Source: Aquilaria yunnanensis
Taxonomy: Eukaryota > Streptophyta > Magnoliopsida > Malvales > Thymelaeaceae
NCBI GenBank assembly: GCA_039654915.1
Contig: CM077597.1
Location: forward strand, 89,344,001 to 89,408,000
Length of the DNA stretch: 64,000 nucleotides
Direction of reading: 5' to 3'
Part shown: positions 41,749 to 54,235 of the stretch, one piece after another
How the letters are laid out: the number at the start of each line of letters is the position of its first letter
Position numbering within the stretch: position 1 is the first letter of the stretch
Position numbers and translations under genes: made by a program
Notes under the pieces: generated by a model
Database searches by the model: none
The model's input: only the letters and a program-made list of their open reading frames with translations
What the model was told of the DNA's origin: nothing

Positions 41749-43689
41749 TTTTTAATTGTGGTGATCTGATTTTTGTGGATTATGCACATCTGATTTTGAA
41801 TTGTGTAGACCTAATTTTATGAATTTGTTATGGTTTATTGTGATTTTATGATTTTTGCGGATTGCTTTTGTGATTTTGATCTAGTTTTGTAATTTTGAAG
41901 ATCTGGTTCTTTGTGATTTTGTGTTTAAATATAAAATATATTTTTAGTAAATATAAAATGTAATTTTAATAACTATAAAATATAATTTTATTAATATAAT
42001 TTTAAAATATATTTTTCTTAAATATAAAATATATATTTTAGTAATATATGTTTTTTAGTTTTTTGAAAAAAAAAATGTTTCCAATGGCTTGAGTGTTGAT
42101 ATATTTCCAATGCCCCCATTCAACCGTTAGAAATAATTCCACGTGGTTAGGTCATTGGAAATTTTCACTAGCTCACCCTTGGGCCACTAGAAAATTTTTC
42201 CTGCATGCGTGATCTATCAATATGCGATTTTCCAACAGCATCGCATGGGAAAATTAGATTTTTCAATGTAAGACCATTGGAAAAAGACATGTTTTTGTGT
42301 GTTAAACAAGTAAATATTAATATGAATCACAAGCATAAACTGTTGAATTATAAATATGAAAATATATTATTGATCTAGAAATTATTAGTAAATTTATAAA
42401 GATAGAAATTATTATGAAATAAAAAATTTGTTATAAATATATTATATATTTAGAGAAACTATACTGGAAGTAGCATGAAATGAATACTGCGGTTGATTTG
42501 CACACTTTACAAATCTTATTGGGCAATCATGGCATTTGGCCCACTTGTATAACAATAAATTTAACTTATTCCACTATTCCAGTGGACAAAGTGTAAGTGT
42601 TCTAAAATGGAGGGGGATAAGTGTAAGTTAGGTAAAATGTTATGGGGGTTTTGTAACTTTCCCCTACTAGTAATACTCATTCGAGGGAGGCTTTTCGCAA
42701 TCGTTCGCATTTTCTTACTCAATCTTTGCTAATCATTTGATCATGTTTGGAATTCGCTTGTGTTTGTTTGCTTTTTTTTCTTGAAGCTGCAGGCGTGTTT
42801 GATTAGTTGTTCTTGATTGGCTAAGCTCTTGATGATTTAAGGTTTGGCTTAATTGGAATTCTTTTCCTTGCTAATTATTTGATTATGGTGTTTCGCTCAT
42901 TTATTGAGATAATCATCATTATGAAGTGGCGTTCAAGCTTCCACAAATTGGAATTCATTACAGAACTGCTTTTTTTATTAGGAAGGATATCTCATCACTG
43001 GCTAATGGCATTCATTTATTGCCATTTGGTATTTGAAATGCATTAGCGTGCTTCATTCTTAGTTATTGGGGATCTCAATTTTAGCTTGGCACCCTTATTA
43101 AGCCAAATTGCCCTAGTTCTTTATGGTTCCAGGCTAGAGTTATTATTACCCTGCCATCTAGTGGTAAAAGAATCATCTTCTCTGGAGGCTTGGTGCATTT
43201 AGTTAAAATGGGTTTCACTGTTAAAGGCAAACATCATGCACCTCAGAATCAATCTTCCCACAACTCTCATTGTTTCTCAAAATGAATAACGACTCTCAGA
43301 ATAGTTTGTCAATGAGTGTCTGTCAAGTGTTATTCAATAATAGTTTCCAGGTCCCTCTCCAGGGTAACTTGGACCGGTGTCTAATAGGCAGGATTTGGGA
43401 TATGTGGAGGCTTACAATTGCTTATATCCAATATTATATCGACTACATTTGGGACCCAAAAGCCTAGGCCTAATTTATTGGCATGGCTGAGATGAATTGT
43501 TTCATTATCAAATTCACCAGTATTTGAGATCTGTATGCTATGCTACGTAATAGTCCTTGCTTCATGAATAGTGCTCTGATTCTTGCTCGTCAATTGGTCC
43601 TGTCAGTTAGCCTGGAAAATCATCTATTTCATTATGTATCTATTTAGATCCAAGCTCTCAAGATTCCACATGTTTGTCTTTTTGCAAAC

Positions 43690-44118
43690 ATGGCTCGTAG
43701 AATCGGCAAAATGACAGTCATTTTAAAGGAAGTTGACATCATCAATAATGCCCCTCACAAGTGGCTTTATTTGCGAATAAGAATTGAGATTAATCTTAAA
43801 AAGCCTTTCTGGCAGGATTCTATTTTTGCACTCCTAAAGGCTATGAAACGCGGGTACAATTTTAGTAAAAACAGATTTACAAAATATGCAAGGGGTGTGG
43901 AAGAGTTGGTCACTAACAGCCTCATTGCAAAACGTCCATGGGGAAAGGCAATTTCTTCATATAGAGATAGACAATGTTGGATGCTACCTGATGATGATGC
44001 AAACTATAGAGTGATGTGGTTTATCCTTTTTTTTAATGATCTACGAGCTTCTGGGCAACTTCTGGGCCTTTGGATTAAAGCACAATGTACAAACGTCCAA
44101 CTAGACAAAATCAACTAA
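43690..44118 (+). pseudogene. LINE ORF1 fragment (DUF4283 / zinc-knuckle type)
   Basis: Residues such as INNAPHKWLYLRIRIEINLK and KNRFTKYA follow the DUF4283-zinc knuckle pattern of plant LINE ORF1 proteins, which bind the element RNA. The usual CCHC cysteines at the following position are lost. Neighbouring broken frames at 43270-43467, 44476-44685 and 44713-44922 are further ORF1 remains without clear motifs. Confidence 0.6.
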
Positions 44119-45181
44119 TGGAACAAGTTCTACAACTTGAAAAGGGGGTTTTGCAATATTGGCCTTCATTTGATGATGAGATGGACGAAGCTATTATAGA
44201 TGCCATCACAGTTCCTTGTTAATGCTCCTGTGGGTGCTATGGTGGAGGGGGTAATCAATGGTGAGGCTGATATAGTAAACCAAGAGTAATAGTAGGGATG
44301 AAGGGCTTATGGCAAATGGTCAAGCAGCTGCCAATGTTGATCTGGCAATAGATCTTTTTTATTAGGAAACCCTAAATCAGGATCTTGGTATGATTCAAGG
44401 TAACTCTTCATCTAGCTCTTCATCTGGAACTCACTCAATTTACCCTATTTTAGATTCGGATGAGGGTAGATTACAGTGTTCACAGAATTCATGGATGTAA
44501 CTAGTGACTTTTTTTCTAACCCGATAATCCTTGCAGAGTTCTTAGAAGAAAGACCTCTAGTTCATTCACCTTCTCTTTTGCTACCTCAAAAAGAAAAGCA
44601 TGGTGAGTCTCAAGCTAAAGGTAGTGAGCACCCACAATGGAAAGCAGATACTGAGCACCTTGGATTGCCTTTAGAAGATAAATGATGATTAATCAAGTTA
44701 GGCAAGAGACTGATGAATGAGAGATCACCAAAGGTAAAACCTACTGAAAAGCTCAAGTTTCTTAGGATCCAAGGTAATCAAGCTAACAAGGGTCTCAATA
44801 AGGCCTTGCCTAATACTTCAGTGTTAAAAATATATCTAGAATATCTTTGGCCCCCAAAGAAAAAGTGTTTATTATCTGATCCTGGAACTCTTGAAGAAGT
44901 CAGAAGTCCCCTCCAGCCTTAGTAAAGTTGTTGTGCAATAAACAAGGTTAGATGGATGATGAGGTTTCATCTGATTACTCCCATCCTAAGAGAGCCTACT
45001 CGGTCCCAATTGGTTTTGTTGGTAAGGATGCGGAGAAGCGAAATGAGGCATTGCCTAAAAGTTTTTTTATGGATGATGATTTTTTGGATTTCTAACTTGC
45101 AGGTTTCTATGATCGAGATGGTGCCCCAAAATGAACCCAAGGGTTTTGGGAGGTTGACCCTAAGCAACCCCCATCAAAGCC

Positions 45182-45339
45182 ATGAAACTCTTGGGTTTCA
45201 ACTATTGCAGAACTAACCAAGCTGTGATAGCTCATAGTATCAAGGGCCCATTTTGTAAACATCAGCCAGACATGTTGTTTTTAATGGAGACAAAGGCAAA
45301 GGGTGTTGAAGTAACTAGGAAATTTCATAATTTTGGTTT
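45182..45339 (+). pseudogene. LINE endonuclease, N-terminal piece
   Basis: MKLLGFNYCRTNQA and DMLFLMETKAKG match the start of plant LINE apurinic-type endonucleases (usual wording MKxLSWNCRGLGNP…, LxETK). The canonical asparagine motif is altered. The coding continues at about 60521 beyond the inserted retrotransposon (AFVNSVGAKGIL). Confidence 0.7.
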
Positions 45340-46775
45340 TGTGATGAATACTCATAAGTATATAGCTATTAATGGTTTAAATCATCATCACACACTTTGA
45401 GTATGGTTAATTTCTCTAATTTGAGCAGTTATTCCACCGGGTTACTATTCATGTATATTTACTGTTTATATACATATTTGTTGTTCATACGTAGGATTAC
45501 TGTTCACCACATTTCACTATTCATATGCGGGTTACTATTCATCCATATTTATAAAATATATTAAATAATTATTTTTTTTATGTAGGTGGATAAAATCATC
45601 ACTTAGTGACCCCTTACGAGAAAAATTATATCTGGAGCTATGGAAGTCAGAATTTATTGATTCTAAATTCATCGAAAAACTAACACATAGATCTTCAACT
45701 TTCTTTCATATGCCAAGAGCAAGTTTGATTGTTTTTATTGCCGAAATCTGATTATAAATGAAACCATATGTTTTGCCCCGTGCTGAAGAGAAATTTTGGT
45801 AGAAAAATCATAACTTGAGCTAAATTGATGTTTATGGTGGTTAAAAATTTTAAAGAAGTTTCAGCCCACCTTTGTTGATTTGTGTTTACCTATCTTTTAT
45901 TATTCTAGCCTACTATTCACTATTTCACCTACCCTAAGGCTCTATAAATAGGCAGCTTGTGGGGAAGATGAATTAAGGCTATTTCTTAGGCCATTTTGAT
46001 ATTTTTGTATCAAATTTAGCTTTTCTCCTTTAATTTTGTTCTTGTTTTCAATCCTGATGCTCTGTTCAACGTGTTTTCCGCTTGTCCTTACTTTGATCTT
46101 TCGATCTATGTTGATTTCATCTTTATACGTGTTATTTACTCTTATAATTACTAATTAATCATCCTTTTGCTAAGGTAAAATGGTGAAACTTTTGGTATAA
46201 AGTTTATAACTGATTTAAATGAATTTCAAAGTTAACGATATTCACTTTCTTAATCGATTTAACCACACTCCTTGTTAAGTAGGGGTCTTGATTTATCATA
46301 GTCAAATCATTGGAACAAAAGCTACTTGATTCCCTCTGTAGAACATAGCTATGCCGACTATATTGAAATTCTAAATTATTGTGCTCAAAGGTTGTCATGA
46401 TGGATACCTGAACCCATTTATAAGTGTTGGCATTATAAGATCAATGAAAGCTAATGCTAACTCATGCCTAACAATTCTGGAATTTGATTATTAAATTCCC
46501 TAATCGAGACCTCTTTTATGTGTGGATCTCAGTTGAGTGACAAAATAGGCTAAAATTAATCATAACTGATATACTAAAAGTGGATCCCCCTAACCTTAGC
46601 TATTTTCTTGAAATTAAGGTTTTAAATAAAATTGTTCATATCTTTTTGTCAAATCTTTCTTCACTTTTATAATTTGTATTTCTTAATTCACTTCCCTGTG
46701 GTTCGACACTCGGACTCTCGAAATTTTACTATTTGTGACAACCTACACTTGGGTTACAACTGCTAAAGTGCAGCA
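45340..46775 (+). repeat. 5' LTR of the Athila-like element
   Basis: It begins TGTGATGAATACTCATAAG and matches 58979-60507 throughout; the last shared bases are ...cttgggttacaactgctaaa and gtgcagca. The two LTRs differ by many scattered substitutions and small indels, so the insertion is not recent. The end is set at the CA at 46774-46775; a few bases further is possible. Confidence 0.85.
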
Positions 46776-46780
46776 AGTTT

Positions 46781-46799
46781 TTTGTATCATTGTCGGGGA
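46781..46799 (+). promoter_or_regulatory. Degenerate primer-binding site
   Basis: tttgtatcattgtcgggga stands where Athila elements carry TGGCGCCGTTGCCGGGGA. The 3' half fits and the 5' half is mutated. Confidence 0.5.
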
Positions 46800-47144
46800 A
46801 GTAAAATTAAGGTACAAATTCATTTTATTTTCTTTTTGTTCCTTTTTATTTTGTTTCATTTTTTTCCTATGGAAGGCTAAGCCTCCTATCTCTTTTATTT
46901 ATTATATGGAATGTTAAATCTTCTACTTCTTATTTTCTGTTAATCTTGTTTTCTTTTTATTTTTTAATTACTAAATGGAAGGCTAAGCTTCCTACATCAT
47001 CTGTTCCTAAAATGGAAGGCTAAGCCTCTTAGTTCTTTTTGTTATTAATATTGTGTTTTCTTGTTATTATTTTGTTTATGCGTGAAATATTGGTCACGTC
47101 TATCAAGTGGTAGACTGGTCAGAGAATCTCCATCTTCTTCAAAT

Positions 47145-48676
47145 ATGGCTGAAAACATTAATGACCAAAAAGGTAATCATTCTCTTAATAATGACCAAAA
47201 CCAGCCTAGGACTCTTAGAGAACACATAAACTCCTTAAAAAATAGCACTTCATCATGAATAATCTTTCTTCCTGATGCACGTCACTTTAACTTTAAGCCA
47301 GGTACTATTCAACTTTTACCAACTTTTCATGACTTTAATTCTGAAAATCCATTCTTGTATTTTAGGGAATTTAAGGAAGTCTGTCACACATATAATAACA
47401 TAAACTATAGCAGGAACATCATCAAGCTTAAGCTTTTTTCTTTTTTTTTTTAAGATAAAGCTAAAACATGGCTATAGAATCTTAGGTCATGCTCTGTTAA
47501 TTTATGGGATGATTTGTAATAAAAATTTTTGAAAAAAAAAAATTTCTGCCCACAGAACAAATTCATTCAAAGGGCAAATCACCACTTTCACACAAAAACC
47601 AAGAGAAACCTTTTACCAATGTTGAGATAAACATAAGAATTTACTTAACATATGTCAACACCATGGTTTTGAAATATGGAGATTAGTCTCACATTTTTAT
47701 GAAAGTTTGACACCTAGGGAAAGACAAATGGTGGAATTAATGTGCAATAGAACATTTGAAGATAAAGATCCAGATGAAGCAATGAATTACCTTGATTTGT
47801 TAGCTGAGAATGCATAGAATTAGGACACCGGTGGTACTTATGAGGCCTCAGGTAAGACTCAATCCCCTACATCGAGTGGATGCATATACCATCTTAAGGA
47901 AGACAATGACCTCTAAGTAAAATTTGCATCTCTAGCTAAAAAGGTTGAGGCTTTATAAATAAAGAAAGTTGGTCAATTAAAATCTATTGAAGAAATTATT
48001 TGTCACATTTGTAAGACCAATGATCATTCCACTAGGTATTGCCCAACTTTGCCTCTCTTTCAAAAAATTCCTCCATGAACAAGTCAATGCTTTGAATAAC
48101 TTCAAAAGGCCAACCCAAAATTCAGACTTGCAAACTTATAATCCTGATTAGAGGAATCATCCAAACTTCAGTTGGAGAAGTGATAATCATTCTCAACCGT
48201 CACAACCACCTTTGCACATCCAACAAAATTTTCAACAATTTCAAGGATATGCACATTATATTCCTCCTTTTAGGAAAAATTTTAAAGAAACATTGCATTT
48301 AGTCATTGAGAAACAAAAGTCCATCAATGATCCAACAAGTCAAACCATGATTGATTTGAAAGATACTCTTGTAAAATTTACATCTACAATCAACATTCAG
48401 GTGAAAGGGCAATTTCCTCCTTAACCACAACTGAATCCTAAAGGTTGAACCATGGATCAAGTGAAATCAATCATCCGCAATAGTAAGCTTATTGAAAAAT
48501 TCATTCCTGATTCTTGTGAAGGAGACGATGAGTCAACTTCTAAGAGTAAAGAAGGAGTTAAATCTATACCAAGCAAAGAACAAATTCTATTTCCACCAGC
48601 ACCTCTATTTCTTAAGGCATTAACCGTCCCAAAAAAGGTGAATCGAAATCCCGAAATTTTGGATTTTTTCAAGTAG
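47145..48676 (+). pseudogene. Athila-like gag (broken)
   Basis: Starts with MAENINDQKG and RTLREHINSL, then in shifting frames shows gag wording such as GTIQLLPTFHDFNSENPF and FREFKEVCHTYN. Numerous stops and frame changes occur, and a poly-T insertion is present near 47440. Short open pieces at 48212-48424 and 48452-48676 belong to its C-terminal part. Confidence 0.7.
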
Positions 48677-48889
48677 GTAAAGATTAATATCCATTTGTTG
48701 GATGCAATCAAACAGGTACCTTCTTATATCAAATTTTTTAAGGATTTATGCACTTTTAAAAGAAAACTGAATGCGAAAAAGAAAGCCTTCTTGGCCGAGC
48801 TGGTAAGTTCTGTTATTTAAAATAATACTACTTTGAAATACAATGATCCTAACTGTCCAACAATTTCATATTTCATTGGAGAACATAAA

Positions 48890-49327
48890 CTTGAGCAAGC
48901 ATTACTTGATCTCGGGGCTAGTGTAAACTTACTTCAATATTCAATATACTAGAAACTAAATTTGGGTGAGTTAAAAGCAACTGAGGTAACACTTTTTCTT
49001 GCTGACAGATCAGTGAAAGTGCCTAAAGGAGTTGTTGAAGATGTGTTAGTCCAACTTGATAAATTCATATATCCTATGGATTTTATTATTTTGGACATAT
49101 TGCTACTACAAATTAAGAATTCAGTACCCATTATTTTGGGATGTCCATTTTTAGCAACTTCTAATGCTTTGATTAATTGCAGGAACGGACTAATAAAGCT
49201 ATCATTTGGGAATAAAACATTAGAGCTAAATGTTTTTAACTTGCTTAAGCAACCACTTGAAAAGGAAGATGGAAGTGAGGAAGTTTGCATCATTGACGCT
49301 ATTTTGAAAAATTATATCCAAGAATGA
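48890..49327 (+). pseudogene. Athila-like protease region
   Basis: DLGASVNLL begins at 48908 with the protease aspartate, then one stop, then an open stretch (48962-49327) with LADRSVKVPKGVVEDVLVQ and IILGCPFLATSNALINCR. This is the characteristic protease-linked segment of Athila elements. The stop before the Met at 48962 breaks the domain. Confidence 0.75.
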
Positions 49328-49519
49328 AGTATCTCTGATCCTTTGGATAATTGTTTGGTTAATTCATTTGAATCAATTATGCAAATGGATCAAGATACTT
49401 CTAATATATGTGCATTGCTTGATTCTTCACAGGCAAAAGAAAACACATGTTGGAAACCAAAAGTTAAGGAGTTAAGACAACCCAAAGTTGAAGAGTAAGA
49501 TAAAATACCCACATCAGAG

Positions 49520-50651
49520 ATGAAGCCCTTGCCCAAAGAATTGAAGTACGCATTTAGAGAAAATTCTTCTTATCCGGTGGTAATTTCATCTATTCTCACA
49601 TTCAAGCAAAAAGGTAAATTGATTGAGTTACTTGGGAGGCATAAAAGTGCAATTGGATGGACATTAAATGACATAAAGGGCATTAGTCCCTTAATTTGTA
49701 CACATAGAATAAACTTGGAAGATAATACTAAATTTTGTCAACAATCTCAGAGAAGACTCAATTCACACATGAAAGAGATAGCAAGATCTGAAGTTCTTAA
49801 ATTACTTGATACGGGGAATTATTTATCTTACATCTGATAGCAAATGGGCTAGTCCAACCCAAGTTATTCCAAATAAGTCTAGTATTACAGTGGTGATAAA
49901 TGAAAAATGTGAGTTTTTACCAAGTCGAATCCCATCCTGTTGGAGGATATGCATTGACTATTGAAAATTAAATCATTTCACTAGAAAAGATCACTTTTCA
50001 TTACGTTTATTGGACCAAATTTTAGAAACAGTAGCAAGACATCTTTTTTACTGTTTTTTTTAATAGCTACTCAGGTTATTACCAAATTCCAGTAACTTTT
50101 GAAGACCAAGAAAATACCCCATTCATAAGTTCTTTTGGAACCTTTGCATTTAGACGCATGCTTTTTTGACTTTGCAATCTCCAGCAAGATTTCAAAGATG
50201 TAAACTGAGTATTTTTAGTGACATGATTGAAAAATATCTTGGAGTTTTCATAGATAATTTAACAATTTATAAAAATTCTGTTGATAATTGTCTTGAAAAC
50301 TTGGAAAAGGTTTTAAAAAAAGTGAAGAAAAAGACTCTGTACTAAACTAGGAAAAATGTCATTATATGGTTACTTCTGGAATTATTTTGGGTCATGTTGT
50401 ATCTCCCAAATGAATTGAAGTTGATAAAGCAAAGGTAAAACTCATTCCTCAGTTACCTCTACCCAAAATAGTTAGGACAATTCGCTCATTTTTTGGACAT
50501 GCAAGATTTTATCAAAGGTTTATTAAAGGCTTCAGTGAAATATCCAAATCCCTTTATAACCTCCTTGCAGAAGATATTTCATTTGAATGGACTCAAAATA
50601 TCAAAATTCTTTTGATAAGTTAATTGACCTTCTAACATCTTCTCCGATCAT
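49520..50651 (+). pseudogene. Athila-like reverse transcriptase (broken)
   Basis: The N-terminal part is open to 49837 (AIGWTLNDIKGISPLICTHR), then in shifted frames come remnants of the fingers, palm and thumb (SFFGHARFYQRFIKGFSEIS). The catalytic YxDD/FMDD position reads FIDN, losing an aspartate. The sequence ends at the target duplication atcat (50647-50651), where a solo LTR interrupts it. Confidence 0.75.
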
Positions 50652-52251
50652 TAGTCGGTTGTCAAAACAGCCAAAAATAATTTTGGTCTGCCTAACAATT
50701 TAGAATAAATAAATTTATAGTTTAGTAATGAAAACCAGGTCGAATCCCAAGAAAAAATTTTTACCGAAAGTTTCATGTTAGAAAACTGAAATGAAAGATT
50801 GGAGGATTTTCTTGAATTAGAAATAAATTGACTGTAGAATTAAAATAAAAGTAACTGATATTAAAAATGCTCAGTTCAGGGTTGATTATTCATTCTAATC
50901 ATGCAGTTGATCATAAAAAAAAATATTCTTTTTCAATCCAAGCAATTAAACATGACTCTCTTTAAAGCTAAAAAGAACCCAAATAATTTAATAATAAAAT
51001 TAACCAGAAAAAGCTTCAGATTAATTTCTTAAATTTGAGTAACCAGATATTGAAAAGTAATTTCTAATAATCCCAAAATTAGCATTAAGAACATTGAACC
51101 AAAAATTTTATTCCAGGTAACAATCCAAAAGCTTGAATAATTTAACCTGTCTTACTTCTCCGAATAAACTAACCAGAAATAAAAAGTAATCTCTAATCAA
51201 TTCACTTGCTTCTAAATCAAATTCTTCACCTACACGATTGAAAAAAAAAATCAAGCAGATTTGCAATCACATAACCAATCTAACAAGCGAGAAGAGGAAA
51301 ATTAATTATAATAAATCTTAACAACAAAGAATAAAATACTTGAATTTAAAGAACGTTTTAACAAGAAGAATCAATCCTCACAACCCGTGTTAGTGATGGA
51401 AATCATCCCCTTGAACTAAACTAGAAAATTACTCACTCATGATTAGAAAAAAAAACCAAAGAACAACAATAATAGAAAAAAAACTAAAATTGCTAAAGAG
51501 AGAGAGAGAGGGGGAGAAGGGGGAGGCATCCAGCCGCCAGAGAAAGAGCCCGACAAGTTGCTGTGCTCCCATTGTAACAAAGCTAACCTAGAGTGCAAAA
51601 TTCATAAACTCTCCCTAAACTTTTTATATTTTTACAAAAGTACCCCATATAAATAAAAAGATTCAAACTAACTAGAAGGTTTCAAATTGTAAGCCAAGCA
51701 ATACTCCAAGACATCAATAGCAACTTCAAGCTGAAATTCAACCTTGATTTAGGCATTATCTCTCAAAAATCTAAGGACGAAAGTTCTAGATCTCTTTCTT
51801 AGCTTCGAAATGGCACCTCAATCACATAAAATGAACATCTACAGCCAAAGATATGCCTAAAATATCATAACTACTTCTGAACCAAGGATAACGCGTAAAT
51901 CACGACTTTGAAGCTGAATTTGACCCTCTTAACGTGCAAACTGGGTTTCATAGTCTGCATATGATTTGTAGCTTCAAATGTTAGCTTTCCGATGAATAAA
52001 GAATCACTAGATTCTGATCTCTGTAACTCAAAATATGATTTTTCTACTGGAACATCGTCAATCTGTCAAAATCTTGAAAGAACAAAACCAAATTAAAACT
52101 TGTAAAATTACAAATTAAATCCACTTTTAGTCAATTGAGTCTAGATATACTCTAAGCTACAAAACATACTTAAAATATATCTTTAAGATTTAAAACATAT
52201 TAAAACATATTAAATATAAGAGAAATAAATATAATAAATATAAGCTTATCA
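50652..52251 (-). repeat. Solo LTR inserted in the Athila pol (copy 2 of the dispersed repeat)
   Basis: 1600 bases flanked by the perfect 5-bp duplication atcat (50647-50651 and 52252-52256). Removing the insert and one atcat restores the expected protein wording at the RT/RNase H connection (SPIIQPPN), which fixes both boundaries. On minus it starts TGATAAGC and ends CCGACTA. No internal coding region, so it is a solo LTR. It matches 33853-35410. Confidence 0.82.
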
Positions 52252-52256
52252 ATCAT

Positions 52257-52779
52257 ACAACCCCCAAACTGATCCTTGCCTTTTGAGGTAATATGTAATG
52301 CTAATGATTATACAGTTGGTACTGTTCTAGGACAAAAAAAGGAAAATAAACCATATGTGATTTATTATGCAAGTAGAACTTTGAACAGTGCACAAATGAA
52401 CTACACTACAACTGAGAAAGAACTACTTGTAGTAATATTTGCATTGGATAAATTTAACTCTTATCTAATTAGTTCAACAACCATTGTTTACATCGGCCAT
52501 TCTGCTGTCAGGTACCTAATGTCAAAGCAGGCTGCTAAATCAAGGTTGATACGCTGGGTCGTATTACTTCAAGAATTTAATATTGTAATCCAAGATAAGA
52601 AAGGTACCGAAAATGTTGTCGCTGACCATTTGTCAAGGCTAACAACAGATTCAACAATTGAGACTACACCCATAAATAATTTTTATTTTCCTGTTGAATT
52701 TTTATTTTCTCTCACTACAGTACCTTGGTTTGCTAACATTGTCAATTTTCTGATGGCAGGACGGATGTCAACTCAATGA
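52257..52779 (+). pseudogene. Athila-like RNase H
   Basis: Open from 52276 with [20 protein letters not shown], then [17 protein letters not shown] and [10 protein letters not shown]. The first catalytic aspartate reads N (CNAN for CDAS) and the third reads G (YIGH for YTDH), so it is inactive. One stop (tga for a tryptophan) lies just upstream at about 52270. Confidence 0.8.
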
Positions 52780-52875
52780 AGTGCCCAAGATAATAAGAAA
52801 ATTCTACATGAGGTGAAAAATTTTTACGTGGATAACCTTTATCTTTTTCAATACTGTCTTGATTAAATATTTCAG

Positions 52876-53762
52876 ATATGCATACCTAAGGATAAGGTAA
52901 AAAATGTCATTGAATTTCGTCATTCAGAAGCATGCGAGGGGCATTTTTCATCAAAGAAAACAGCTGCAAAGATTTTGCAGTCTGGATTTTACTGGCCTTC
53001 TTTATTTAAAAATGAACATGCATTCTGCAAAGCCTGTAAAAATTGTCAGGAATTAAGATCTATTTCAAAAAGAAACATGATGCCTTCACTCCTATCCTTA
53101 TGATTGAAATTTTTGACTACTAGGAGACAGATTTCACGAAACCATTTCCACCATCATTTGGATTCGTGTACATTTTAGTTGCAGTGGATTATGTTTTAAA
53201 GTGGGTAGACACAGTTCCATATCAAAATAATGATAAAAACTATGCTTCAATTTTTTAAGGAAAATATTTTGAGTCAATTTGGAATTCCTTGAGCCATAAC
53301 AAGTGATGGGGGAACACATTTTTCTAGTAGATCATTTGATTCTTGATTGAAGAAATATGATATCACACACAAGGTTGTCACCCCTTACCACCCACAAATA
53401 AGTGGACAAGTAAAACTGCCAAATAAAGAAATAAAACAGATCATTGAAAAAATAGTCAACCCAAATCAAAAAATTTTGGTCTTTGAAACTAACTGATGCA
53501 CTTTGACCTTATCGCACTGCTTTTAAAACATCACTGGGTATGTCTCCCTACAGGTGAGTGTATGGAAAACCTTGATTTGCCTATGGAACTTGAACATAAA
53601 GCTTTCTGGGCCATTAAAGCTTTCAATTCAAATCTTGATCATGCTGGTGTTTTGCGCATGTTGCAACTAAATGAGCTTAAGGAGTTGAGAAATTGTGCAT
53701 ATGATAATTCAAAAATATATAAAGCTAGAACCAAAGTTTTTCATAACAAAACAATATTATGA
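52876..53762 (+). pseudogene. Athila-like integrase (broken)
   Basis: The zinc-binding part is seen as HSEACEGHF and CKACKNCQ, then stops and shifts. The core keeps ITSDGGTHFSS and [13 protein letters not shown] in separate frames. The open piece 53496-53762 corresponds to the C-terminal part (LELEHKAFWAIKAFN-like wording). Not functional. Confidence 0.7.
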
Positions 53763-54108
53763 AAAACACTTAAGGTTGGTCAAAAAGGTTTTACTTTATA
53801 ACTCTCTACTTCATGTATTTCCTAGAAAACTGAGATCTAGATAGAGTGGCCCTTTTGTTGTGAAACATGTTTATCCTTATGAGGCCATTGACATTCAAAA
53901 TCCTAAAAATGGTAATGTGTTTAAAGTAAATGGACAAAGAGTTAAACCGTTTTTGAAGAATCATGATTTGCATGAAGAAGTTGTTCATCTCAGTGATCCT
54001 CATAGTAATCATGATAAACAAATGTCAATATGCCTTCCCTTCTTAGATAGTTTTCTTTTAAGTTTTATTTTTTTCTTTTTCTTATTTTACTTTTTTTTTT
54101 CCAGTTAA
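53763..54108 (+). pseudogene. Integrase C-terminal tail of the Athila-like element
   Basis: A short frame (53860-54108) gives HVYPYEAIDIQNPKNGNVF and NGQRVKPFL, the usual end of Athila integrases. It runs into a T-rich stretch at 54061-54105 that typically marks the start of the Athila 3' region. Confidence 0.6.
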
Positions 54109-54235
54109 GTGGCAGATACGGTACTTTGTGGCTCTGAAGTCGGTTACTTCAATTTCCCTTACTAACTGATTTCTCTCTTTCTCTTTCTCTCAATTTGTTC
54201 TAAAAAATGAATTCTGTTCTTTCTACTTTGTGAAA

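Larger units (their letters stand above)
40418..42299 (+). mobile_element. Non-autonomous CACTA element
   Basis: The left end is CACTACTAAAAAACATG; the right end, reversed, reads CACAAAAACATG and then ccaatggtc against ccaacggtc on the left, so the inverted ends correspond with a five-base gap. Flanks are tgt at 40415-40417 and tgt at 42300-42302, the 3-bp duplication expected for CACTA. Subterminal words (ccaacggtc, ccgttgg, ttccaatg) recur within about 200 bases of both ends. No transposase frame; the interior holds an (AT)n run, a TATA-like site and a minisatellite. Confidence 0.7.
39226..42664. mobile_element. Long-TIR DNA element (MULE-like), with nested CACTA
   Basis: Terminal inverted repeats of about 340 bases (39226-39560 and 42325-42664) match over long blocks, for example attgcccaataagatttgta on both arms when one is reversed. 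Such long TIRs suit Mutator-like elements, but no transposase is present and the 9-bp target duplication is not clean. A CACTA element (40418-42299) sits inside, so the original element was about 1.55 kb and non-autonomous. The remaining interior (39561-40417) is AT-rich and non-coding. Confidence 0.7.
42672..45339 (+). mobile_element. LINE, 5' part
   Basis: This is the ORF1 relic followed by the start of the endonuclease domain, cut at 45339/45340 by the Athila-like element. The reading frame has many stops, so the LINE was old or has aged since. The start of the LINE is not sharply defined; 42672 is the base after the long-TIR element. Confidence 0.7.
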
